Shown here: piece by piece, positions 1-7,069 of the stretch
How the letters are laid out: the number at the start of each line of letters is the position of its first letter
Numbering within the stretch: the first letter of the stretch is position 1
Position numbers and translations under genes: made by a program
Assembly: GCA_045106735.1 (NCBI GenBank)
Contig: JBGCEZ010000043.1
Coordinates: 1-44,562, forward strand
Direction of reading: 5' to 3'
Source: JBGCEZ01 sp045106735
GTDB lineage: Bacteria; Planctomycetota; Phycisphaerae; Phycisphaerales; SM1A02
DNA: 44,562 bases
Notes under the pieces: model-generated
What the model was told of the DNA's origin: nothing
Databases searched by the model: none
The model's input: the letters and a program-made list of their open reading frames with translations, nothing else

Positions 1-561
1 CGGAATCACTCGAAAGGAGTAGCTGTCAAATTCCGCTTGTAGCAATGGCCCATCTCCGCCGCCATAGCTCACCCCTCGTTCGATGTTGAAGTCGTCGAGC
101 TCAAAGTCGATCGGAATGTCATCGCTGGACAGGCTGCCGAATCCCCGGAGCTCGAAGATCACGCCGTCCTGCGGTTGAAAGATGTCGCGGGCGATGATGT
201 CCACTTCCTGACTGCCGCCTACGGCGACGAGATCGATTCGAAGTCCTTGCGAATCCTCGCCGTCGATGTTGACTCCCACGCTGTCGAATGCCACGAAGAT
301 CGACTCGACGTCGTACCGTCCGACGTTCGGATTGCCGCTCTGGTCAGGCTGCTCGACGTCGATGATGTAGCTGAAGATCGCTTCGTCGCCGAGTTCGACA
401 TCGCCCCATGGGTGCTCAGGGTTCTCACCGAGGACGTTCCAGACGGTCCCGACGAACGTGAACTCCATGAGGAGTTCGGCGCGCGCTGGCGCGACCCAGC
501 TCGCCGCCGCAATCGCCGCTCCGGTCACGCCCGCCGCCGCACCTCGCCGCGTCGTCTGCAT
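1..561 (-). CDS. Exported protein of unknown function, C-terminus cut by window edge
   Basis: The frame is open from an ATG at 561 to the window edge with no stop, so 187 residues of a longer protein are visible. The N-terminus has a twin arginine (MQTTRRGAAAG), an Ala-rich hydrophobic stretch and an APARA/E cleavage site near residue 28, so export is likely, possibly by Tat. The mature part is acidic and rich in Val, Asp and Phe, with short alternating hydrophobic runs such as FTFVGTVWNV that suggest a beta-rich fold. I recognise no enzyme motif. Many planctomycete secreted proteins of this sort end in a PEP-CTERM or dockerin-like tail, but the C-terminus is not visible here. The neighbour at 656-1270 lies 94 bp upstream on the same strand. 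Confidence 0.75.
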   Translation of the reverse strand, partial: MQTTRRGAAAGVTGAAIAAASWVAPARAELLMEFTFVGTVWNVLGENPEHPWGDVELGDEAIFSYIIDVEQPDQSGNPNVGRYDVESIFVAFDSVGVNIDGEDSQGLRIDLVAVGGSQEVDIIARDIFQPQDGVIFELRGFGSLSSDDIPIDFELDDFNIERGVSYGGGDGPLLQAEFDSYSFRVIP

Positions 562-655
562 CCGTCGTCTCCCTCGGATCGCGTTGGCTCTCTCAACTCA
601 TCCGCGTGGTTCAAGAATGGCGGATGTTCGCGGCGTCCCCCATGGCTGATCGGGA

Positions 656-1270
656 TCAGACTTGGCGCGTTCCGTCGATGACCAACTGGACCTCCCGGGT
701 TTCGGATCGCGTGGCGTCGTCTCGGCCGGAATCCTCCGGCGGAACCGCGTGCTCGTCCGTCCGGATCCACGTCCCCGCCACCGGAAGGAAGGCCTGGGCC
801 AGCGTGGCCGCCCGGCGATGGGCCGCCTCGGGAGAGCCGGGGTGCACGCGAGGGGCGAGGGCAGGGCGGCGGTCGTTCGCGTCGGCGCCGCCGCCAGCGC
901 CAGCGAGTTCCGACTCCGCCGCATCTCCATCCATCAGCACGTGCACCGCTCGCCGCCCGCGGCGATGGGCGATCCGCATCAGGGCGACGTCGCCCGACGG
1001 CGGACCAGGGGCGAATCCCGCCGCAGCCAAGGCCCGGCCAGCCGCTCGCTGCGTTCCGTCGGCCACCGCTACGTCCACCCGCAGGACCGCTCGCGTGAGC
1101 TGCTCTTCGCTGAACTGAACCTCGGCCGCCACGGCCGAGCCGTCGATCACGCGATGGTCCACGCCTCGCAGATCGGCGGCCAGATCGCGCAGGAATCCCC
1201 GCACCGCGGCGGCGGCGGCCAGGCGGCGTTCCTCGGTCAGGTTCCGGATGCGGCGGGGAGCAGGGGGCAC
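656..1270 (-). CDS. Hypothetical protein, 204 residues
   Basis: This GTG-started frame is preferred over the overlapping plus-strand frame at 662-1282. Its protein reads like a folded domain, with regular hydrophobic spacing (LTRAVLRVDVAVADG, VALMRIAHRRGRRAVHVLMDGDAA). The plus-strand version is His/Arg/Gly-rich and irregular. There is no signal peptide or clear membrane span. Residues 1-40 are basic and helical, the middle could be an alpha/beta domain, and the C-terminus ends in VQLVIDGT. I do not recognise the family. It lies upstream of the exported protein at 1-561 on the same strand, so the two could be co-transcribed. Choice of strand is the main uncertainty. Confidence 0.5.
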   Translation of the reverse strand: MPPAPRRIRNLTEERRLAAAAAVRGFLRDLAADLRGVDHRVIDGSAVAAEVQFSEEQLTRAVLRVDVAVADGTQRAAGRALAAAGFAPGPPSGDVALMRIAHRRGRRAVHVLMDGDAAESELAGAGGGADANDRRPALAPRVHPGSPEAAHRRAATLAQAFLPVAGTWIRTDEHAVPPEDSGRDDATRSETREVQLVIDGTRQV

Positions 1271-1343
1271 GGCGGATGCTAGAACCGCCGGAGGCGCCGG
1301 AAAAGCCCCGGCGGCGATCGGGGATGGGTGCGGCCGACGCGGT

Positions 1344-1391
1344 GGCCTCGGACGTGGCCTCGGACGTGGCCTTGGACGTGGCCGCCGACGT
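1344..1391. repeat. 12-bp tandem repeat, four copies
   Basis: Four consecutive copies of GGCCTCGGACGT (third copy CTTG, fourth copy CGCC variants) lie upstream of the thioredoxin-fold gene at 1540. The array is open in the frame of that gene (as Asp-Val-Ala-Ser), but the signal peptide starts well downstream, so it is probably untranslated leader or spacer. It belongs to the set of short GC-rich arrays scattered through the window. Confidence 0.8.
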
Positions 1392-1539
1392 GGCCGGCCT
1401 GGTTCCCGGACGCGAATCCGGCGGCTCGACTCCCCGGGTCACGCCATTTCGCCGGGGCCGCCGATCCTCTACCTTGAGGGATGACCGCCCGGCGATCGCC
1501 GCCGCGGCCACGCCCTGCCATCTGCCTCGGAGCCTCCCC

Positions 1540-2718
1540 ATGCCGCGTTCCGCCCCCCGACTCGCCGCCGTCCTTGCCGGCGCTTCCGCTGCCTTGGGCC
1601 TCGCCCTGACCGCGACCGCCGTCACCTTGACGCCCGCGTCGTCGGCCGCGAACGCCAGCGCCGCTGCTCCCGCTCCTGCATCCGCCGCGCCCGCCGCGCC
1701 CGCCGCGCCCGCCGCCTCGGCATCGGCCAGCTCCGCCGCATCGTCCGCCGCCCGCATTCGCTGGGTCGAGGACGACATGAAGACGGCCATGGCCCAGGCC
1801 AAGCGGACCGGGAAGTACATCCTGATCGACTTCACCGGCAGCGACTGGTGCGGCTGGTGCATCAAGCTCGACAAGGAAGTCTTCGACCTGCCCGCGTTCG
1901 CGCCAGCGTCCAAGGATCTGATTTTCGCCAAGCTCGACTTCCCTCGCAGCAAAGCGCAGCGCCCCCAGGTCAAGGCGGCCAACGAGGCCTGGAAGCAGCG
2001 ACTCGAAGTCCGCGGCTTCCCGACGATCTTCCTGGCCGACGCCCAGGGCCGGCCGTTCGCCAAGACCGGCTACAAGGCCGGGGGCCCGGCCGAGTACATG
2101 AAGCACGTCAACGGCTTCATCGCCCTGAAGAAGAAGCAGGACGACCTGGTGGCCAAGGCCGAGAAGGCCGAAGGCATTGAACGGGCCAAGCTGCTCGGCG
2201 AAGCCCTGGAAGTCTCCGGCATCCTCAACCCCTCGCGCGACAGCATGCTCGTGGAGATCAAGGCGGCCGACCCGGCCGACACCCTCGGCCTGCAGAAGAA
2301 GTACGGCGTCCCCGTCGGCACCCCGCTCGATCGGGCACTGGCCGAAATTCGGAAGATGACCGCGGCCGGCGATACCGATGGGGCGATCCGCGGGCTTCGC
2401 ATGTCCAAGCGTGAGTTCAACCCCAAGGCGACGGAGTTTGCCAAGTGGGCGATGGTCCGCATGGACGTCATGGTCGCCATCGACCGTCCCCGCGCCGCGA
2501 TCACCCAAGCGGACGCCGCGACGCGTCGCCCGGACGTGCCGCAGGCGATGAAGCAGGAAGTCATGCGGGCCAAGGCCGGCGTGCTCCTCGGCATGGGCAA
2601 CGGTGATGGTGCCCTCAAGGTGTGGGACGCCGCGATCGCCCTCGGCGACTCGCCGATTGCCACCGAGATGAAGTCCCAGCGCGACGATTTCGCCGCGCGG
2701 ACCCGCGACGCGGGCTGA
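1540..2718 (+). CDS. Exported thioredoxin-fold protein with DWCGWC motif
   Basis: Predicted 392 residues. The ATG at 1540 is chosen because GGAG lies 7 nt upstream and a signal peptide follows directly (MPRSAPRLAAVLAGASAALG). The frame stays open upstream to 1276, but that part is low-complexity. An Ala/Pro linker built on a 9-bp repeat (1684-1710) precedes a thioredoxin domain carrying IDFTGSDWCGWC, the form used by Thioredoxin_7/DUF255-like planctomycete proteins. A cis-Pro motif (RGFPTIFL) follows. The last ~220 residues are helical and TPR-like. The CxxC pair makes a periplasmic disulfide role plausible; the substrate is unknown. A paralogue follows at 2967, separated by a hairpin. Confidence 0.88.
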   Translation: MPRSAPRLAAVLAGASAALGLALTATAVTLTPASSAANASAAAPAPASAAPAAPAAPAASASASSAASSAARIRWVEDDMKTAMAQAKRTGKYILIDFTGSDWCGWCIKLDKEVFDLPAFAPASKDLIFAKLDFPRSKAQRPQVKAANEAWKQRLEVRGFPTIFLADAQGRPFAKTGYKAGGPAEYMKHVNGFIALKKKQDDLVAKAEKAEGIERAKLLGEALEVSGILNPSRDSMLVEIKAADPADTLGLQKKYGVPVGTPLDRALAEIRKMTAAGDTDGAIRGLRMSKREFNPKATEFAKWAMVRMDVMVAIDRPRAAITQADAATRRPDVPQAMKQEVMRAKAGVLLGMGNGDGALKVWDAAIALGDSPIATEMKSQRDDFAARTRDAG

Positions 2719-2737
2719 GATTCGAGTGAATAAGAAT

Positions 2738-2776
2738 GGGGTCGTCGTTCGTTCCACGGGCGGCGACCCCGTTTTC
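2738..2776 (+). terminator. Terminator-like hairpin after first thioredoxin-fold gene
   Basis: GGGGTCG (2738-2744) pairs perfectly with CGACCCC (2764-2770) across a 19-nt loop and is followed by GTTTT. It begins 19 bp after the stop codon of the upstream gene. The position and the short T tract fit an intrinsic terminator, although the loop is long. Confidence 0.55.
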
Positions 2777-2966
2777 GTTGACGGGGTTCATGCCCGGCCA
2801 CGCGGCCGAAAACCCCGATTCTGGCCTCAGGAAGGGCAGGTTGGGCCACCACCTGGCCCGCGCCGCCGCCCTCCGACGCCCGTCTTGCCGGCCCTGGACC
2901 ACTCCAGGCGCGCCGCCCGCCACATTCCGGCGAGCCCCGGCCCCTCCCATTGAAGGAACCGATTCC

Positions 2967-4040
2967 ATGGTCATCCGCACCGCCCGGCGATTCGCCGTTG
3001 CCGCCCTCGCCACCACGCTGCTCGCCGCTCCCGCGCTCGCCGCGGGCGACGAAGGCTGGATCGCCGACGATCTTGCCGCCGGCAAGGCGATGGCCAAGAA
3101 GGAAGGCAAGCACCTCCTCATCGACTTCACCGGCAGTGATTGGTGCGGTTGGTGCATCAAGCTGGACGACGAAGTCTTCAGCCAATCGCAGTTCAAGAAC
3201 GAAGCTCCCAAGAACTTCGTGCTCGTGAAGCTCGACTTCCCGTCCCAGAAGCCGCAGCCCGAAGCGGTGAAGACGGCCAATCGTGCCGCGGCCACCAAGT
3301 ACGCGATCAGCGGCTACCCGACCGTCATCCTCGCCGACGCCGACGGCAACGCGTGGGCGCGCACCGGTTACCGTCCCGACGGCGCCGGCCCGTACATGAA
3401 GCACCTTGACGGTCTTCGCGCCGGCAAGACCAAGGTCGACACCATGCTCGCTGACGCCACCAAGGCCAGCGGCGCCGAGCGGGCGAAATTGCTCGACGCG
3501 GCGCTGTCGGTCAAGGACATCGTGGTCAAGGATCGTTCCGCTCGCATGAAGGAAATCGTCGCCCTTGACGCCGACGGGTCCGCTGGCCTGAAGGGCAAGT
3601 ACGAGTCCATCATCCTTTCCGAGTCGCTGTCCAAGACGCTCGGCGAAGTCGAAGGCCTCATGGGCCAGGGCAACATGGACGGCGCGCTCGAGATGATCGA
3701 CGGCATGTCCGACATCGCCAAGGGAACCCCTGAGGTTCGCGGTCGTCACGCCATGCTCCGTGCGTACGCCCTCCAAGGCGCCGGCAAGATGGACGAGCTG
3801 ACCGCGCACATCGCCCGGACCAAGGCCGACACCACGCTGGCCGGCGACGCCCGCGCTCAGGTGATGCTCGTGACCGTGCAGTCGATGATCGAGCGGGGCG
3901 ACGCCGATGGGGCGATCGCGATGCTCGACGAGGCGATCGCCATCGCCGGTGACACCGATTGGGGCAAGCAGATGCGCGGCCAGCGCGACCAGTTCGTCGG
4001 CATGATCCGCGAGCAGGCCCGTGCGGCCAGCGGCGGCTGA
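2967..4040 (+). CDS. Exported thioredoxin-fold protein with DWCGWC motif (paralogue)
   Basis: Predicted 357 residues from an ATG at 2967 with AAGGA about 8 nt upstream. A clean Sec signal peptide (ARRFAVAALATTLLAAPALAA) is followed by a thioredoxin fold with DFTGSDWCGWCIKLDDEVF and the cis-Pro motif SGYPTVIL. The C-terminal ~200 residues are helical (GQGNMDGALEMIDG, ERGDADGAIAMLDEAI), resembling TPR hairpins. It matches the gene at 1540 in domain order and in the catalytic block, so the two are a tandem duplicate that has since diverged. It lacks the Ala/Pro linker of the first copy. A periplasmic thiol-disulfide role is inferred from the CxxC motif only. Confidence 0.9.
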   Translation: MVIRTARRFAVAALATTLLAAPALAAGDEGWIADDLAAGKAMAKKEGKHLLIDFTGSDWCGWCIKLDDEVFSQSQFKNEAPKNFVLVKLDFPSQKPQPEAVKTANRAAATKYAISGYPTVILADADGNAWARTGYRPDGAGPYMKHLDGLRAGKTKVDTMLADATKASGAERAKLLDAALSVKDIVVKDRSARMKEIVALDADGSAGLKGKYESIILSESLSKTLGEVEGLMGQGNMDGALEMIDGMSDIAKGTPEVRGRHAMLRAYALQGAGKMDELTAHIARTKADTTLAGDARAQVMLVTVQSMIERGDADGAIAMLDEAIAIAGDTDWGKQMRGQRDQFVGMIREQARAASGG

Positions 4041-4118
4041 TCCGATTTCGCCCGCCGCCGGGCGAGGTTGAAGCCGCAGCGTCACTGCCGCGGCAGCGTG
4101 ATATCAACACGACTTCCT

Positions 4119-4150
4119 CAGCGGGGACGGGCATTGGCTCGTCCCCGCTG
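4119..4150. terminator. Perfect 11-bp hairpin after second thioredoxin-fold gene
   Basis: CAGCGGGGACG (4119-4129) pairs exactly with CGTCCCCGCTG (4140-4150) over a 10-nt loop. No T tract follows, so it may act with Rho or as an mRNA-stabilising end. A second palindrome, CTGCCGCGGCAG, lies just upstream near 4085-4096. Confidence 0.5.
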
Positions 4151-4230
4151 TCGTGCGCGCGGATACCATCGCGCGTTGCCGGCGCATTGCACGCCGCATT
4201 CCCCCTCGGCCGCCGCGGAGTCCGTCGCCC

Positions 4231-5325
4231 ATGTCCCTCGACCAGTACGTCACCCTCGGCCGCTCCGGCCTTCGCGTCAGTCCGCTGTGCTTGGGCACGA
4301 TGACGTTTGGCACCGAATGGGAGTGGGGGGCCGACGTGGCCGACTCCAACGCCATGCTCGGGGCCTACATGGAGCGCGGCGGCAACTTTCTCGACACCGC
4401 GAACATCTACACCAAGGGGCATTCTGAGGCGATCATCGGCGACTATTTCGCCGCCGGTGGGCCCGGGGCCGGGCGGCGCGATGAGGTCGTCATCGCCACC
4501 AAGTTCATGGGCAACATGCACACCGGGAACCCCAACGGCGGCGGGGCGGGTCGGGCGGCCATCATCAACGCCTGCGAAGAATCGCTGCGCCGGCTGCGGA
4601 CCGATCACATCGATCTGTACTGGGCCCACTTCTGGGATCGGGCCACCCCGATCGAGGAGATGATGCAGACGCTCGACGACCTGGTCCGCCAGGGCAAGGT
4701 GCGCTACATCGGGCTGAGTGACCACCCCGCGTGGGTCTGCACGCAGGCCCAGTACGAGGCCAAGCTGCGGCACTGGACGCCGCTGATCGCCCTGCAGATC
4801 GAGTACAGCTTGCTGCAGCGCACGGTCGAGGCCGACCTGCTGCCGATGGCCCGGGCCATGGGCATGGGCGTGACGCCGTGGAGCCCGCTGCGGGCTGGCA
4901 TCCTCAGCGGCAAGTACCGGCGCGAATCGCGGCCGGAAGTCGGGACAACTCGCGTGGCCAAGAAGAGCAAGTTCCTCAACGAAACGACGTATGCACTGGT
5001 GGACGAACTGGCGGCCATCGCCGACGAGCTCGGGTGCTCGGTCGCGCAGGTCGCGTTGCAGTGGGTCCAGTCGCGCGATGGCGTGACCAGCACCATCATC
5101 GGGGCGCGAACGCTTGCCCATCTTGACGACAACTTGGGGGCTCTGGACATCAGCCTGACCGACGACCATGTGAAGCGGCTGGAAGACAAGAGCAAGCCGA
5201 GCCTGCCCTTCCCGGCCGACTTCCTGGATGGGGCCCGGACGGTGATCCAGGGCGGCACCAGCCTGAACGGCGAACGACGGGATCCGTGGCCGCTTGCTCC
5301 GGATGGGGCCGACGACCGCTGGTAA
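4231..5325 (+). CDS. Aldo/keto reductase
   Basis: Predicted 364 residues from ATG 4231; the longer frame upstream has no conserved sequence. The protein is a full-length NADPH-dependent aldo/keto reductase TIM barrel. It has the opening LGRSGLRVSPLCLGTMTFG and the catalytic tetrad Asp55, Tyr60 (LDTANIY), Lys91 (IATKF) and His133 (WAHFWD). The cofactor site follows (IQIEYSLLQR-like region, PWSPLRAGILSGKY, IIGARTLAHLDDNL). It probably reduces aldehydes or ketones in the cytoplasm, and the sequence does not give the substrate. It stands alone, 190 bp after the thioredoxin-fold gene. Confidence 0.93.
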   Translation: MSLDQYVTLGRSGLRVSPLCLGTMTFGTEWEWGADVADSNAMLGAYMERGGNFLDTANIYTKGHSEAIIGDYFAAGGPGAGRRDEVVIATKFMGNMHTGNPNGGGAGRAAIINACEESLRRLRTDHIDLYWAHFWDRATPIEEMMQTLDDLVRQGKVRYIGLSDHPAWVCTQAQYEAKLRHWTPLIALQIEYSLLQRTVEADLLPMARAMGMGVTPWSPLRAGILSGKYRRESRPEVGTTRVAKKSKFLNETTYALVDELAAIADELGCSVAQVALQWVQSRDGVTSTIIGARTLAHLDDNLGALDISLTDDHVKRLEDKSKPSLPFPADFLDGARTVIQGGTSLNGERRDPWPLAPDGADDRW

Positions 5326-5552
5326 GCCGGGGGTTCGGGGGGCGTCGATCGGCCGATTGGCTCGTTCGACCAAAGATGTCCTCGAAAGTTCAGGGTCAAA
5401 CTGTCAGAATCGCCGCCGGCCGAGGAATTGTCAGTGGTGAAACGCGTCGATTCCGGCAACGGGTCGGATGTCCGGGCGAATCGCCGACCATTCGCTCTGA
5501 GACGACCTGCCGTGGGTGCGGCGGGTTGACCAGAACTCTTTGAGGAGCAGGC

Positions 5553-6503
5553 ATGTTTGATGGCACGACGGTGAAGCGCGCTTCAGAACGCCGGGGAATC
5601 GCGACGAGTGGGATGTTGGTGTTGGGAGTGCTGGCTGGGCTGCCGGGGCTGCAGGCCGAGGCGGCTGTGAAGCGATGGCGCATTACCAAGACCATCGCGG
5701 AAGAGGGTTTCTTGGACCAGGGGCCGAGCCGGTGGACGTTGAACGGTTCGACCGTCGGCAACGCCTTTACGGGCGACGAAGACCGATGGATGCCGGGCTC
5801 GATCACCGCATTGTTCTGGACCGATCTGATGATCGACGATCACCATGATGAGTTCAGCTCCTTCTCGCCGGGTTCGAACACCGGGCAGGGGGACGTTGGC
5901 TTGGTACCGGAGCCTCGCGCTCGGGCGGGAGGTGTGGATCCGCTGGGTCGCGCGGGCTTCGAACACCGGCGCCGGGAACGCGACATCGCGCTGCCGTCGG
6001 CCCAAGTGGGCGGGCCGGGCGGGCCAGACGATCCGGTGGCTCTTCCCACAACCCATCATGTCTACGACTTCTACTGGCAGGTGGGATACGACTGCTTTCG
6101 ACTGCCGCTCTACGTGCATCCGACGGAGTCGATGATCGTCGCGGTTGAGGGGACGTTCGAAGTAGATTCCGCCGATCCGTGGGCCGTCATCAGCATTGAC
6201 GAATCGCTCGTGTACGAAGGCCTCCTCAGTGGATTCGATCCTGCGATTCACGGGCTTGAAGTCGTGGGAGACATGTTCTTGCAGGAAGAATTCTGCTTGG
6301 GCGATGTCACCGGCGATCTTGTCGTTGCCGCGGAAGACATTCGCCTCATCTTGGATCACATCGGGTACCAGGATCTTCCGCAGTACGACCTGGACAGCGA
6401 CGATCAAATCACGTTTGAAGACGCTCGCATCGCGATCGAAGCCCTCGGAACCACGTGTGTGAATCCGTGCGCAACCACAAACTTCATTCCGATCGTTCCG
6501 TAG
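5553..6503 (+). CDS. Secreted dockerin-tailed protein of unknown function
   Basis: Predicted 316 residues from an ATG with GGAG just upstream. Residues ~15-40 form a signal sequence (GMLVLGVLAGLPGLQAEA). The C-terminus carries two EF-hand-like dockerin repeats, GDVTGDLVVAAEDIRLIL and DLDSDDQITFEDARIAI, a calcium-binding module common at the ends of planctomycete secreted proteins. The middle is not recognised. Residues ~115-165 are Arg/Pro/Gly-rich and unlike the flanks. In this stretch (about 5890-6045) the +1 frame has clearly higher GC at codon position 3 than the annotated frame, so a compensated double frameshift is possible. It is followed by a 566-bp region without a convincing gene. 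Confidence 0.78.
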   Translation: MFDGTTVKRASERRGIATSGMLVLGVLAGLPGLQAEAAVKRWRITKTIAEEGFLDQGPSRWTLNGSTVGNAFTGDEDRWMPGSITALFWTDLMIDDHHDEFSSFSPGSNTGQGDVGLVPEPRARAGGVDPLGRAGFEHRRRERDIALPSAQVGGPGGPDDPVALPTTHHVYDFYWQVGYDCFRLPLYVHPTESMIVAVEGTFEVDSADPWAVISIDESLVYEGLLSGFDPAIHGLEVVGDMFLQEEFCLGDVTGDLVVAAEDIRLILDHIGYQDLPQYDLDSDDQITFEDARIAIEALGTTCVNPCATTNFIPIVP

Positions 6504-6792
6504 CAGCCCGTTGAAGAAGCCCGATTCGTCCTGAATGCGATGCTTCCGCCCCTCGCGTGGAGCCGAATCGAAGGCAAATCCACTCGATTGCGCCGAGATT
6601 CGGCGACAACGTGAGGGGCGGAATGATCGTGCTCAGGACGGGAGAGGGTTTTTCAATGGGCTGGTTAGGTCCTGTTCGACGGATCGTCGCACAGGCCGGG
6701 TTCGTCCATTCCGCCTTTCGCGACGTCGGCGAACCTCGGCGTCTCCAGCGAATTCTCCGTCGATTCGATTGCTTGCGAGGAGCGCACGCGAC

Positions 6793-6877
6793 GAATCCGA
6801 CCGAATCCGACCGAATCCGAATCCACGAAACAAGACCGATCGAGCGCGGATCGACCGCGGATCGACCGCGGGTCGAT
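6793..6877. repeat. Two adjacent short tandem arrays (10-bp and 11-bp units)
   Basis: GAATCCGACC occurs nearly three times from 6793 to 6820. After a 24-bp gap, CGCGGATCGAC occurs three times from 6845 to 6877, the last copy being CGCGGGTCGAT. Neither array is in a gene. Confidence 0.8.
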
Positions 6878-6917
6878 TGAGAGCGGTCCGTCCGCCGTGT
6901 CGTGCCACGACTTGTGT

Positions 6918-6950
6918 CGGCCCTCGACGTCCATCTGGCGTCGAGGGCCG
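6918..6950. terminator. Strong 12-bp hairpin between convergent genes
   Basis: CGGCCCTCGACG (6918-6929) pairs perfectly with CGTCGAGGGCCG (6939-6950) over a 9-nt loop. It lies 120 bp past the kinase stop codon on the minus strand and over 400 bp past the dockerin-tailed gene. It probably ends the kinase operon transcript. The flanking T content is low. Confidence 0.5.
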
Positions 6951-7069
6951 TTGCGTTGATGGAAGAGCTGAGGCTGGCACGCATGTGCGGTGCTCGCTCA
7001 CCTGCGGTGGGGTTCGCCCGCCCCGCCAGTTCCGTCGAGGTCGGCGGGGCCGTCGGCCTCGTCGGGCCA

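Larger units (their letters stand above)
6504..7069. other. Gene-poor gap between convergent genes
   Basis: I see no convincing coding frame here. All frames give Arg/Ser-rich low-complexity translations. The gap holds two short tandem arrays, a pair of inverted 9-bp arms (CCGCCCCTC near 6547 and GAGGGGCGG near 6614) and the strong hairpin at 6918-6950. It separates the dockerin-tailed gene (plus) from the kinase gene (minus). Confidence 0.6.

Noticed and set aside
662..1282. Plus-strand frame of 206 residues
   Set aside because: It overlaps almost fully with the minus-strand frame at 656-1270. The minus translation has more protein-like hydrophobic spacing, so only that one was kept, at modest confidence.
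1276..1539. N-terminal extension of the first thioredoxin-fold protein
   Set aside because: The frame is open, but it covers a 12-bp repeat array and puts 88 residues before a clean signal peptide that has its own ribosome site.
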